Positions 47,990 to 58,291 of a stretch of DNA of 64,000 nucleotides are shown here, piece after piece. The first letter of the stretch is position 1, and each line of letters begins with the position of its first letter. The notes under the pieces were generated by a model. The model searched no databases, had not been told where the DNA came from, and was given only the letters and a program-made list of their open reading frames with translations. The stretch is from NCBI GenBank assembly GCA_008477525.1, contig SPDT01000006.1, positions 3,437,501 to 3,501,500 of the forward strand. Reading direction: 5' to 3'. The position numbers and the translations under genes were made by a program. The stretch is from Hypomyces perniciosus (taxonomy: Eukaryota > Ascomycota > Sordariomycetes > Hypocreales > Hypocreaceae).

Positions 47990-48433
47990 TTACGCACCCT
48001 TCCGGAGGGCAGTACCGAACGTGAGGAGACCATACGCCGCCAAGATGCTGAGGAAGATGGGCACAGGCTTTCTGAGGCGGATCGCTCGGGGGAAAGCCGA
48101 GGCTCCTAAGACGATGGAGGCGAGGAGACACAGCTCCACACCATAAGGCTGGCGGTTCTGGATGCGGAGGCCACCAAGACCATCTATTCATACAGCCAGG
48201 TCAATGCGCCGAAACAGTCACCGGCTTCCAATGATGAGGTAACATACAGAGAGCACCAACGGCGGATCCAGCGATGACTGAGGGGAGAGAGCCCGTTTTC
48301 GCATAGCCAATAAGGCCGCCGCCTGCCGTCAGAGCGGCGAGGACGAAAGACGTAATCGAGAGATTGGAGTTGGAGGACTGATGATGCTCGTCAGAGTGCG
48401 CACGGCGCAACACAAGGCCATTTGACTTACCAT
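47990..48433 (-). CDS. TMEM14 family small membrane protein
   Basis: Three exons (48433-48431, 48377-48248, 48183-47990) encode 108 aa. The first coding exon is only the ATG, followed at once by a strong GTAAGT donor. TMEM14 (UPF0136) proteins are small, four-helix membrane proteins; mammalian TMEM14C acts in mitochondrial porphyrin/heme handling. Visible helices are SITSFVLAALTAGGGLIGYA, PSVIAGSAVGALYGLGGLRI, GVELCLLASIVLGASAFP and PVPIFLSILAAYGLLTFGTAL. The Gly-rich first helix with GGLIGYAKTGS is the family hallmark. The length fits (about 105 aa). Reading straight through from further upstream (48479) would place non-family sequence at the N-terminus. It is divergent from ost2. Confidence 0.88.
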
Positions 48434-48822
48434 GATGAAATGTATTTCGAATGTGCTTAGCTACAGACTCAATGATCAAACGGGCACCTAATGAACTTCC
48501 ACGCTATACACGCCTGATCTGATGAGCGGAAAGCTGGCAGGTTTTATACAAGAGCCGCAACAGGTCGGCACCCGGAATCAATGGAGGCCGAAAAACACCG
48601 AAATGCAACTTGCGCAATTGACGGACAAAAGTGGGGTCCCCAGATTCACAGTGCCAGGTTCCCCAGCCAATCACAGGCCGCCGACCTCTTGGAGCTTTCG
48701 TGGCCGCATTGGACCTGTGAACTGCTCCTGTAATACTCCGTAGATGCCTGCTGCTGCTATCACTGACATATCATATCGTCACCTCAACACCGTCTTCCAT
48801 TAACAACAGCCATTCGCCCAGC
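48434..48822. promoter_or_regulatory. Divergent interval, TMEM14-like gene and ost2
   Basis: 389 bases between the two starts. A TACTCCGTA motif lies near 48735, about 85 bases before ost2. Nothing else is distinctive. Confidence 0.45.
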
Positions 48823-49475
48823 ATGGCTCCCAAGAAGAACGCCGCCCGCGAGACTGCTCCCTCACCCGCTGCGACCGCCCAGGCCAGCGCTCCAACCGCG
48901 CCTTCAGCCGAATCGAAGCTGGTGTCGACATCCACCTCAGCCTCTCACAAACAATCATCAAAAGGCGCCCCAGCCAACTGGGATCGGGTGCTGCAGAACA
49001 TCTACGAGTATTATATGAAGGAGACGCCGCAGCGCACCAAGCTCATTGACGTGTTCCTGGTTTTCATCACTGCCGTAGGCGCTCTGCAGTTCTTTTACTG
49101 CATCCTGGCGGGCAACTATGTGAGTGGCAAAGCAATCTAGCCTGGGAGGGCGTCGTGGGACTAATGCGCTCTGTAGCCGTTCAATGCTTTCCTTTCTGGT
49201 TTCGGGGCGACGGTTGGACAGTTTGTTTTGACGAGTACGTATTGGAGACTGCACATGACGATGGTGATGGTTTTGGCTTCTGACGGCTTCAGTTTCATTG
49301 CGGATACAGACCACGGCGGCGAACAAGAGCGACTTCCCCGAGGTATCCCCAGAGCGGTACGATGACCTGATACACCCGACAGTGCCCGGTACTAATTCTC
49401 CATTGTAGAGCCTTTGCCGATTATGTCGTTTGCAGTCTAATTCTGCATTTCTTCTGCGTCAGCTTCATCAACTAA
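48823..49475 (+). CDS. ost2: Oligosaccharyltransferase subunit OST2/DAD1
   Basis: Four exons (48823-49119, 49177-49234, 49293-49356, 49409-49475) encode 161 aa. OST2 (DAD1 in animals) is an essential three-helix subunit of the ER oligosaccharyltransferase that N-glycosylates nascent proteins. The N-terminal ~50 residues are an Ala/Ser-rich extension. The conserved part runs from NWDRVLQNIYEYYMKETPQR through DVFLVFITAVGALQFFYCILAGNY, PFNAFLSGFGATVGQFVLT, SLRIQTTAANKSDFPEVSPERAFADY to HFFCVSFIN at the C-terminus. Three hydrophobic helices and the RIQ motif are in the right order. Introns are 57, 58 and 52 nt. Confidence 0.95.
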
Positions 49476-49653
49476 GCGGCGATTTGGAGGTGGGGGGGCC
49501 GTGGCTACGAAACAACTGTGAGGCATATGGAGGTATAATATGCGGCGACTTTACAACAAAAGGATTTACAAGCAAAGGGTTTTGGAGTGGCAGCAAGAAC
49601 TAGAACAGGTCAATTGGGGAATCATTGCTCAAACAGCTATGTCATGACATCGT

Positions 49654-50797
49654 TCATTCCGATCCGCTCCCGTCCTCCTGCTCAACCTTGGGCTCTGCCC
49701 TTGGTGGGCCACCAGCGCCCTTTGGCGGCGGCGGCAGACCTGTGCCCTTACCTGTCGGTGCATTGTCCATTGCAAGACTCTTCTGTTCCTCTTCCTTGAA
49801 ATAATCGTCCATGAAGTTGGTGGGGTTGTGGCCATGCCGCTCCTTCTTCTTCCCACGTGGAGTCCCGCCCCTTGGAGGCGCGCTGACCAGCGTTGGACTG
49901 ACCATCTGAGCCGGCACCAAATAATCACCACCTGTCGGTACTCCTACAGGAGGTGGCGAACTAGTTGCTGCTGGGATAAAGGTGCTTTCGCTCTTTTCGT
50001 CCAATTCTCCATCGAACATGGTCTCTCCGGGGGGGTTGACGGGTTCGCTCAAGGCCGCAGGCAGCCGGTGTAACGCACCGTAGCCCAAGACGCACCCTAG
50101 GGCTCCATCACCGCCCCAATTCCGGCTTGGTTGTATTGTGACCTCCCTTGTTACATTATACTCGTTGTTGTAGACGTATAGTCGGAGGGGTCGTCCGATA
50201 TAATCCTCGACGAGCTCACCAAGGGCACCCTCTCCGTGTAAGGCACCCTCTGGGCTCCCCAGGATATAGTCGCTGTAGGGTAATAGCCCAGCAATGTCGG
50301 CGGGTGAATTTACTGGGACGTCGAGCACATGCCAGATATTGGCGGCGAGTGAGAGGGGTGAGTATTGGAGCGAGAGGCCGAGTGATGCCGTGTCCACAGG
50401 TACAGGGACATGGATCTCCCTGGTGCGTTGGCCCTATTCGATTGTTAGCCGGCCATTGAACGATACTCACGGAGAGCTACAACGGACCTTTGCATTCCAT
50501 AATCCAAACGTGACGGTGCTACCAGCGCAATTTCGGACCTCCTGAGCAAACAAACCGGGCTCGGGATTGTCCTACATTATTAGTTAGCAATGAATCCTCC
50601 ACCCAATCGGTCAGACCGTGAGTGCGTACAACTGGTCTCCCGTTGATTCCAACGATGAAATCAAACCATGGCTCAATTGGCAGCTCAAGATTGGTGTTCC
50701 TCAGCACCTGGAAGCCGAAGGAGCCTCGCTCGTGTTGACGCTGTTGCGGGGCATCGCCATCGAGGCGGGACATGAACCGGTTCAGCGCGTTAAACAT
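49654..50797 (-). CDS. grh1: GRASP55/65 homologue (GRH1)
   Basis: Three exons (50797-50630, 50571-50488, 50433-49654) encode 343 aa. GRASP/Grh1 is a peripheral protein of the early secretory pathway that tethers cis-Golgi membranes and supports unconventional secretion. It has two PDZ-like GRASP repeats: the first includes GSFGFQVLRNTNLELPIEPWFDFIVGINGRPV and DNPEPGLFAQEVRN; the second GLSLQYSPLSLAANIWHVLDVPVNSPADIAGLLPYSDYILG and LRLYVYNNEYNVTREVTIQPSRNWGG. The Pro/Gly-rich C-terminal third is disordered and variable. Like yeast Grh1 it lacks the N-myristoylated Gly2 of animal GRASPs; the MFNALNRFMSRL start could be an amphipathic helix instead. It converges on ost2 with 178 bases between the stops. 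Confidence 0.92.
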
Positions 50798-51193
50798 GGT
50801 CGCTAGACTGTTGCGCCCCGCAGTTTTGCAGGGCTAGAGTTCCGATAGTCAAGCGCAAATGACGTTTTATAACTGGTTCGAGAAGCGGTGTTTGTGGACT
50901 TGGCTGCTGGAGCTTCGAATGTGTTGCTTGGAGATAGCGCGAGGTCGGTGACGTTCAGATTGTTGATAGAGAGCTTGACGCAAGCTGTCCCTTGAGATGG
51001 CAGCCTTGCATGAATGCCAAGGCACTAGGGAGCTACACGGGATAAAAGTGGAGATATCATATCAGCCTTGTTCTGGGCTTCATCAGCCAACCCTGCATCT
51101 TCTTCTTCCAACGATATATTCCACCATTAGACATATTTTCAATTCTGTGAAAGTGCAAGGTGGCTAATTTTATAGTTTTATTTTTTAATATTC
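50798..51193. promoter_or_regulatory. Divergent interval of grh1 and tgs1
   Basis: 396 bases between the two starts. The part next to tgs1 is AT-rich (TTTTATAGTTTTATTTTTT near 51167-51186). No repeats or frames of note. Confidence 0.45.
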
Positions 51194-52118
51194 ATGGGTG
51201 CTAGCATGGGAAGCTTGAACCCCGACGATACTACCGAAGCCTCGAACTTCTCAATGAAACCAGCTGAGAGGCTTCCCTTGACGGATGAGTGCCACCACTA
51301 CACTGGTAAAAACGAAGTCCCTTGGGATATCCAAAAGTTGGTTTTCTGCTGTCCTTTTTGCCTATTAAATGTACCAACAGTCTTTAGATATTTCAGTCAA
51401 CGATACTCCATCTTCTCACTCTACGATGATGGTGTTTGCATGACCGATGATGCTTGGTTTGGCGTTACCCCAGAACCTGTTGCAAAGTGAGTCTCACAAT
51501 CAGTTGTTATTTGATCATGAGTCTGACGATTTTCTCAGTCAAATTGCCTATGAGCTGTCGGTAAATGAGGCAGAACCAAAGAAGACTGTCCTCATTGATG
51601 TCTTTAGTGGTGCTGGAGGAAACACAATTGCATTTGCACTCTCGGAGCGATGGAGCCGTGTGATCGCGATTGAACGCGACTCCGCAACCCTCGCCTGCGC
51701 GCAAAACAATGCAGAGCTCTACGGTGTCGATCCCTCAACAGTTGTTTGGGTTCATGGGGACAGCTTCGAGTATCTCGACAAGCTGATAAATCGCCCTGAA
51801 GAGCTGCACCCTAGCCTCAGGACTGATATCAACTCCACCATGATCTTCGCTAGTCCTCCATGGGGAGGGCCTGGGTACACATCTGACGAGATTTTCGACT
51901 TGAATACGATGCAGCCGTACAATTTGAGCCAGCTATATGAGGCTTACAAGAAGATGGACCATGTGCTGTTTTTGCCAAGGACGAGCGACGTCCGTCAAAT
52001 TGCAAAGCTGGCGCCCAAGGGGCAAAAGATTGAGGTCACGCAGTATTGTATGGAAGGGGCCAGCAAAGCTATGGGTGCTTTCATTCCCAAGGAAGTCTCG
52101 TCATCGTCTACAACATGA
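51194..52118 (+). CDS. tgs1: Trimethylguanosine synthase TGS1
   Basis: Three exons (51194-51336, 51388-51486, 51539-52118) give 273 aa. TGS1 is the SAM-dependent enzyme that adds two methyls to the m7G cap of snRNAs and snoRNAs, producing the 2,2,7-trimethylguanosine cap. Splicing joins WDIQK-YFSQRYSIFSLYDDG and PEPVA-N-QIAYELS. The N-terminal lobe has YFSQR and the DDAWFGVTPE motif. SAM motif I is DVFSGAGGNT (residues 101-110), followed by IERD, and the catalytic SPPWGGPGY (186-194) carries the Trp that stacks on the m7G base. Length is like yeast Tgs1 (about 315 aa), without the long N-terminus of the human protein. Confidence 0.94.
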
Positions 52119-52718
52119 ATAAACCACAACCATCGGTCACATATGACTCGATCCTATCTGGAGAATGATGAAATGGTTGTTCCAGGATCAGAGTGGAGTT
52201 CTGCTGTCTCTGATGCCTGGCGTATCTGCTACTTGACGCCTTTACACTTTAAACCATGGCATATGGCGATTTCGTTGCCCTTGATACCCCTTCTCTTTCT
52301 CGACATTGAGCCTCTGCACTGACATTGGTTATGAGGAACCAACAGATATATAGTCGATAGACGCTCTGAATGGAGTTTTTTCTTTCTTTTGCCAGTTTGA
52401 ACAAGTCATATCCATAATTTCGCAGCAGTTTGTACCAATAATGCCTTAAAAAATCATAGTATGGTTAATTATTAGCTAGATTATCTATCCTTATTCCCAA
52501 GTCTCGTCACAATCAGGTCGTCGCGATCAAGTACTTACCTGGACTTCCTGGCGTATGATGATGCACAGTCTATATAGCATCTCCATACTGTGGTAGGGTT
52601 TGCACCTCAACCCTGCCAATCATTGATCGATATTCGTCGAGAGATCTTGTCCTCCTCCTGACGTCAACTGGAAGAAAAAAATTGTCCCTTGGCTCATTAG
52701 AACAGAAAGTCATACAAA
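52119..52718. other. Intergenic region, tgs1 to kelch gene
   Basis: 600 bases; it is the 3' region of tgs1 and promoter of the kelch gene (same strand). AT-rich centre near 52430-52490. No gene is seen. Confidence 0.5.
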
Positions 52719-55019
52719 ATGGCTAAAGACAAGAAGAAGAACGCTGAGGCCAAGAAGGCGAAAAAAGTGTGTTTGTGTTGTCAAATCCTTGCACTCTTTT
52801 GTGCCCCTCATGCCCCTCCATCATGAGATCAATATCTTCACTTGGGTGCTGACCACTATCATATAGGCTGAGAAAGCAGCCAAGCAGGCCAGCAAGGGAG
52901 AGAAAAAGGTCAAAAGCAAAACCGCCAAGCTTGACGGTAGCGATGCCGAGGATGTTGATCTGGACGAGGTCTTGGAGGAGTATCGTCGCCAGCAAGAACA
53001 ATTCCTCAAGATCACCGAGACAGTGGTCGATGGTCCTCCACGACCCCGTGCTGCATCGACCTTGCTAGCCTCACCACATGAGGGCAACAGCCTGTTGCTC
53101 TTTGGTGGAGAGTACTTTAATGGATCTGTTGCACACTTCTACAATGACTTGCACATCTACAACATCAACCGCGACGAATGGCGTTGCGTGACCTCGCCAA
53201 ACGCTCCTCTGCCTCGATCTGGCCATGCCTGGACGCGGGCCTCGAACCCGAACCATGTGTACCTCTTTGGAGGAGAGTTTTCATCACCCAAACAGGGCAC
53301 TTTTCACCACTACTCTGATTTCTGGAGACTGGAGCCTGCGACGAGGGAGTGGACCAAGATCGAGGTCAAGGGCAAAGACAAGAGCCCGCCAGCACGCAGT
53401 GGACACCGCATGACCTATTGGAAGCAGTACATCATTCTGTTTGGAGGATTCCAGGATACTTCTAACCAAACCAAGTATCTGGCGGATTTGTGGATCTTTG
53501 ACACGGTCAATTATGTGTGGTACTGCCCAACGCTGCCGCCTGCACAGCTGAAGCCCGATGCTAGATCATCCTTCACGTTCCTCCCTTCTGAGCAAGGAGC
53601 CGTACTTTACGGCGGATACTCTAGAGTGAAGGCAACAGTGGCGCTCAAGAAGAAAGCCCAAAAGGGCAGCCAGTCCCAAGCGCAGAAGAATGTCCTCCTC
53701 CCCAAGGTCCATGAGGATTGCTTCTTCTTGAGAATGTCTCCACCCGCAAGCGATGCAAACCCAAATACTCCTCCAATTGTGCGATGGGAGAGACGAAAGA
53801 AACCGGCCAATGCTCCTACACCTTCTCGTGCCGGTGCCACCATGGCTTATCATAAAGGCCGTGGGATCCTTTTTGGTGGTGTCCATGACGTGGAGCAGAG
53901 TGAGGAGGGAATGGACAGCGAGTTCTTCAATCAACTTTTCGCTTGGAATGTCGAACGCAATCGCTTCATGCCTCTGTCTTCACGGAAACCTCGTCAGCAG
54001 AAGAAGAATACCTCAGACCAACGTGTCGGTCGCCGTGGTCGTGCCCAGGCCAACGAAGAGGAGCTCCTACGACAATTGGCGGCCCTGCAAGCTGGAACTT
54101 CTTTGGAAGATACCGATGACATTGAGCTTGAGAAGTTGCTTGAAGAACCAGAAGAGGAGGAAAAACCAGCCAGGGAGATGCCGGTGTCGATGGAGCCTCC
54201 GCACATGAGATTCAACGCTCAATTGACAGTCCAGAACGACGTCCTCTACATCTACGGCGGTACTTTTGAAAAGGGGGATCGCGAGTTTACGTTTGACGAC
54301 TTGTATGCGATTGACTTGGTCAAGTTGGATGGATACAAGGAGATATACAGCAGGCCTGTCGAAGACTGGATTGTAAGTCGCAGTGTTGCCCATGCAGAGA
54401 AATGTAAACTAACCCAGGCCTTGCAGGAGTCCGAGTCCGAGGACGATGATGACGAAGAGGATGATGACGAAGATGAAGATGAGGACTATGAGGACGAAGA
54501 CGAGCCTGAGCAACATCTCCACACACCTAGCAAGCGCAAGAAGAAGCAAGACGAGGTCTCTGATACCACTGACATCGCATCAGAGGCGCCGACGCCATCA
54601 ACCACTTCAGAGGAAGAAGAGACTGAAACGGCTGCCACTCCTGTCGACGACGGTCTGCCACATCCTCGGGTAAATCAACCCCCCCCCCTTTTTTTTTTTT
54701 TGAATTGCTTTCGTATTCCAGATCACTGACTATCGAAAAACAGCCTTTCGAGTCTCGCCGCGAGTTTTTCGTGCGTACATCTGCTGAGTGGCAAGAGATT
54801 CTCATGACCAGCCTGCGCTGGAAAGGCATCCAGCCAGAGACGCTAGCGGTCAAAGAGATCAAGGCCAAGGCGTTTGAGCTAAGTGAGGAGAAGTGGTGGG
54901 ACTGCCGAGAGGAGATTACGGCTCTGGAAGAGGAGCAGGAAGCTGCTGGCATTCAGGAGGTGGTCAGCTTGGCGGAGAGAGGCGATGCAGGCGCGGGAGG
55001 AGGTGCCAGGCGGAGGTAA
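52719..55019 (+). CDS. kel3: Kelch-repeat protein, KEL3/KLHDC4 type
   Basis: Four exons (52719-52766, 52867-54372, 54427-54669, 54744-55019) encode 690 aa. This is the KLHDC4/Kel3 family of cytoplasmic kelch proteins, whose molecular role is poorly defined. A Lys/Ala-rich N-terminus (MAKDKKKNAEAKKAKK) and acidic helix lead to six-bladed kelch-type repeats from about residue 65. Blade signatures include LLLFGGEYF, HVYLFGGEF, RSGHRMTYWKQYIILFGGF, AVLYGGYSR and GILFGGVHD. A further FGG-type blade near 450 (VLYIYGGTF) follows an acidic insertion. After EDWI comes a long Asp/Glu-rich stretch, then a conserved C-terminal module starting PFESRREFFVRTSAEWQ. Intron 2 (54 nt) is in frame and stop-free. 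Intron 3 carries C10T13. Confidence 0.9.
54679..54701 (+). repeat. C10T13 homopolymer pair in kelch gene intron 3
   Basis: The tract lies 9 bases after the donor, inside a 74-nt intron, and away from the acceptor, so it is not simply the usual acceptor pyrimidine tract. Confidence 0.9.
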
Positions 55020-55311
55020 GAGTTGAGGATAAAGGGCTTGTTATTTTAGATGTCATCTGTAGTATGTTGGACAAACATGGCTATTGGTCAGAGCTGAGCA
55101 TCTGTCAAAGTAGCCACAATCTCAGAGTATTTTATTTAATCCAGGAAGATGAATACTCCATAACACACCCCTACTCCACGTCCTTCTCTGTCACAATAAA
55201 AGCATCTTCCCACCACCGACCAACCCAACGCCTTGCTTCCCCATAACCATCACACAACTTCACTCCAACAGCTCCTCGATAATCCTCTCAGGAGACCACG
55301 CATCCTGCGAG

Positions 55312-55596
55312 TCAGCTTGGCAGTTGACCCATAGGAGGGTACTGCTTCCCGGCACGCTCAATCTTGGGCTCACACGTGCAACGCTCCTCATCGGGGATGC
55401 TGTCCATGACCATCTCGACGTGGCTGCCACAGCCCCACCAGGTGGCTTTCTCTGAGGTTTGTTCGCGTCAGTGAGATATTGCATTGATTTCTACCAAGTT
55501 GGAGATGGTTTGGAGACAGAGGAAGTAGAGAGAGGAAGATGGCGGGGTGGAGGGGCATTGCTTACTGCAAGTGTCGCAAGTGGTCTTTCTGCACAT
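55312..55596 (-). CDS. 56-aa Cys-rich small protein
   Basis: Two exons (55596-55566, 55451-55312; 114-nt intron, GTAAGC/CTCAG) give 56 aa. The spliced protein starts MCRKTTCDTCKKATWWGCGSHV and continues through MDSIPDEERCTCEPKIERAG to QYPPMGQLPS. Six cysteines are present (residues 2, 7, 10, 17, 33 and 35). CX2C pairs plus WWGCGSH suggest a small zinc-binding fold. I recall similar tiny uncharacterised proteins in other filamentous ascomycetes, but not a functional name. It is short enough to be missed by automatic gene finding. It converges on the kelch gene, with 292 bases between the stops. Confidence 0.75.
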
Positions 55597-56050
55597 GGCG
55601 TCTAGTATCAGCTGGAGGTATGAATATTGAGATTGAGATTGAGATTGAGATGGATACTCATATTAGTTGTAGAAGAAGAGGCGAACTAAATACTACGGAT
55701 CGGATACCCGAGTTGCCGTTTGCCGGGCTCCGTCCGGGCCTTGATCGGCGAAGCTGCGGGAACAACCCCGCTGTATTTTGAGTGCCCAGGTACCTGTAAT
55801 CGGGCATCTTTCTAGAGGGGGTCCTCTGGTCGCCGAGATGCAACTGTCACTGCTTCTTCGCAAGGTATTGATCCGTATCAAATGCCAAATATCCAACGCT
55901 ATTAACTCATCATTCTAGTAACTAATGTGGTATGGAATTCTCACAATAATCCAATTCAAGCATCGCTTGGGCATTTGCTCCGGTGCTTCCGTCGCCAAGT
56001 TGGTTTCCTTCCGTTCCAACGCTGGTAAACATCTTCCCATCGAGATTAAC
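55597..56050. other. Intergenic region with GAGATT hexamer repeat
   Basis: The promoter side of the 56-aa gene and 3' flank of the pyroglutamyl-peptidase gene. A GAGATT repeat (four units) spans about 55626-55650. No gene is seen. Confidence 0.5.
55626..55650. repeat. GAGATT hexanucleotide repeat
   Basis: About four perfect GAGATT units just upstream of the 56-aa gene. Confidence 0.85.
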
Positions 56051-56963
56051 CTATGCACTCGCCTCCTCCTCCTCCTCCTCCTCCTCCTCCTTTTTCTTGG
56101 CCACCTCACTCTCGACAATGGATCGAATGAGATTCACGGCTAGCTCTCGTCCCCGTGTGATATCCTGCTCAGATGCATCAGCCGGCACGTGCAGGAACAA
56201 GACCTTTCTCTCCCGGCCTTGCTTGTACAAGGTCGATAGGCTCGAGTAGTAGATGAAGTCGCAGAGATAATATCCTGCATTGTCCGAGATGATCAAGGGC
56301 CTGTCAATCTGTACAGAGAATACGGGAACGAGTTCCCCTTGTCAGTATCGTATCCCACTGATAACGACTGGCACTTGGAGGTTACTCACCGGGCTATGTC
56401 TCTGCCACCGCTCGAGGATGTCATGCATGTTCAAGTCCGTGGCCAACACGTCCGGCAAGCCATTCCATATCCAGTCGTCGCCATGCATCCCTTCTCTTTC
56501 GTCCTCCAGTATGTTCCCATCCACATCTAGAGACTTGTACCCTGTGCGGTGTCCCAGGCGCTCGATCTGATACACGGGCAGCGGCCCCGCCATGCCGATG
56601 TGAACGACAATGTCAACCTTGCGGCCCTGGTACGTGTCCCAGAAGGTCGGCACTATCTCCCTCACAGCCTGGTAGTTGACCCGGATCGCCTCCGGAGGCA
56701 CCAGGATGCGCACGGGCGGGATCTCGACGGCGTTTCGCACGTTTGGGTCTTTGGCTCGCAGAGGGGGCAGATACGTTGGGAGGCCCTTGGCGATTTCCCA
56801 GGACGGGTTGACGGGGTATTGCTCCCGGAAAGGCTGTTCGCGCGCGTGTTCAGCATAAGATACAGCTGAGGTAGCAAGCTATTCTAGTCAGAGCACCAGC
56901 ACGACGTACCCCGAAGCCAGTGACGAGCACTGTCAGTTCTTCTGGTTGCTGTTGAGAACCCAT
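56051..56963 (-). CDS. Pyroglutamyl-peptidase I (peptidase family C15)
   Basis: Three exons (56963-56910, 56833-56390, 56308-56051) encode 251 aa. This cysteine peptidase removes N-terminal pyroglutamate from peptides in the cytosol. Splicing gives LVTGFG joined to PFREQYPVNPSWEIA, the typical N-terminal GFGPF--NPS block. The catalytic triad can be seen: Glu109 in HIGMAGPLPVYQIERLG, Cys182 in ISDNAGYYLCDFIYY, and His206 in VLFLHVP. Acceptor splicing joins RHSP to IDRPLIISDNAG. The protein ends in an unusual acidic tail, AKKK then nine Glu, then ASA, encoded by a GAG trinucleotide repeat (56062-56090). The rest of the length is as expected for the family (about 215-250 aa). Confidence 0.92.
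56062..56090. repeat. CTC/GAG trinucleotide repeat encoding poly-Glu tail
   Basis: About nine to ten units at the 3' end of the pyroglutamyl-peptidase frame. Length changes in threes would alter only the tail. Confidence 0.9.
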
Positions 56964-58291
56964 GGCTGCAGAGGGAAGATAAGGCAGCTATTGCTTCCTG
57001 ATATGGGATGCGATGCGATTATATGATGAAGTTTACACAGTGATGACAGATCTCCCACCAACAGATAGAGAATAGGTATGGAGCATATATATCACTTGAC
57101 TCGAGTTTAGTCAAGGCTTTTTGGCTGGTGGGTTTATGACATGCTTAGGTAGGCCTTTGAAGCATGTGCAGTCAGGAACCTTGAACGATGTCACCTGGTC
57201 GCAGAAGCCCACTCAGTGGATGACAATATAAAACAGGACATCACCATAGTTGACTCTAATAACCACAGCCAACTGTGCTTCGGAATACTCGCGGATGGCT
57301 TTACTGGGCAGTTACGATAGAGAAGTCTCATTACTGTATATATAATATTTCATAAAGCTAGTCATTATACTGATGGAATACCAGTAGAGGTTCTGAGTAG
57401 GTGCTATAAAAATTGAGTATTTGGTACTACTCCGTATAGGTAGTCTTTATGGCTTTCTTTTTTTTTGTCCCGCACTTTGCCTTCTGAGAGCGGGGAACTG
57501 TCCATACCGGAGGAAAAGAAGCTTGGTGGCGGTTCTACGAGTAATGTCAATCAATGAAGAATTGTCACAATAACAGAGCATTTTTGGAGAGGTGAGACTT
57601 GAAATTTCAATGACGAGAATCATCCGGTGATAGCAGATGGAGTCGTATATTATTGCCAATTGCCAAATTAACAACAATACGCTCCAAAGTTGCATTTTAT
57701 GCTGTGTGACCTGAGGCTCGGCATCAAGTACATAGCTAGTCGTGATAGTCGTCCGGCTAATATTGGGAAAAAGCGCTACACGGAGTATTTCGGGTTGCAT
57801 CCATCGAGTTTCTCTATCGTCCACTTTGCTATCAGCAGCCTTAGATTGCAAACCGTAAATCAATACAATGACTGTATCAGCCTATGCCTTGACATCAACC
57901 TCAAACCTGGAAAATAATCTAATACTACTACCAGATTCGTCTTTTTAAGGTACCCCTGGTTGGAAGCTAGTACTAGCACAGAGCACAAAAGTTGTCATTT
58001 TAGGAAGCCCCGCTATCCAGAGTGCGGAACTGCCACGTGGGGAGATCGCAACATTTCTCGGGCCTCTCTCCCTCACTTGAGAACCAGAATTCCATCCACG
58101 TATCCCCAGAATATTAAAAGAGCCTCAAGTCCTTGTTGGAAATTTAGAAGCTTGTTCTTTTTAGACTACCCCCTCTCATTGGATTTTCCTCATAGACATA
58201 GCCATTATTGCTTCGCTTCTCATCCACCGATCATTCTTTCTTTCATCCCTCCGCGCATTAGAATTCACATTCAGGGGTCACCAGCGAAAAA
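56964..58291. other. 1.3-kb divergent intergenic region
   Basis: It separates the pyroglutamyl-peptidase gene (-) and the HAD gene (+). TACTCCGTA/TACGGAGTA-type motifs occur at 57426-57436 and 57778-57787. The 58160-58290 stretch is T/C-rich, as expected for a leader of the HAD gene. No gene is seen. Confidence 0.5.
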
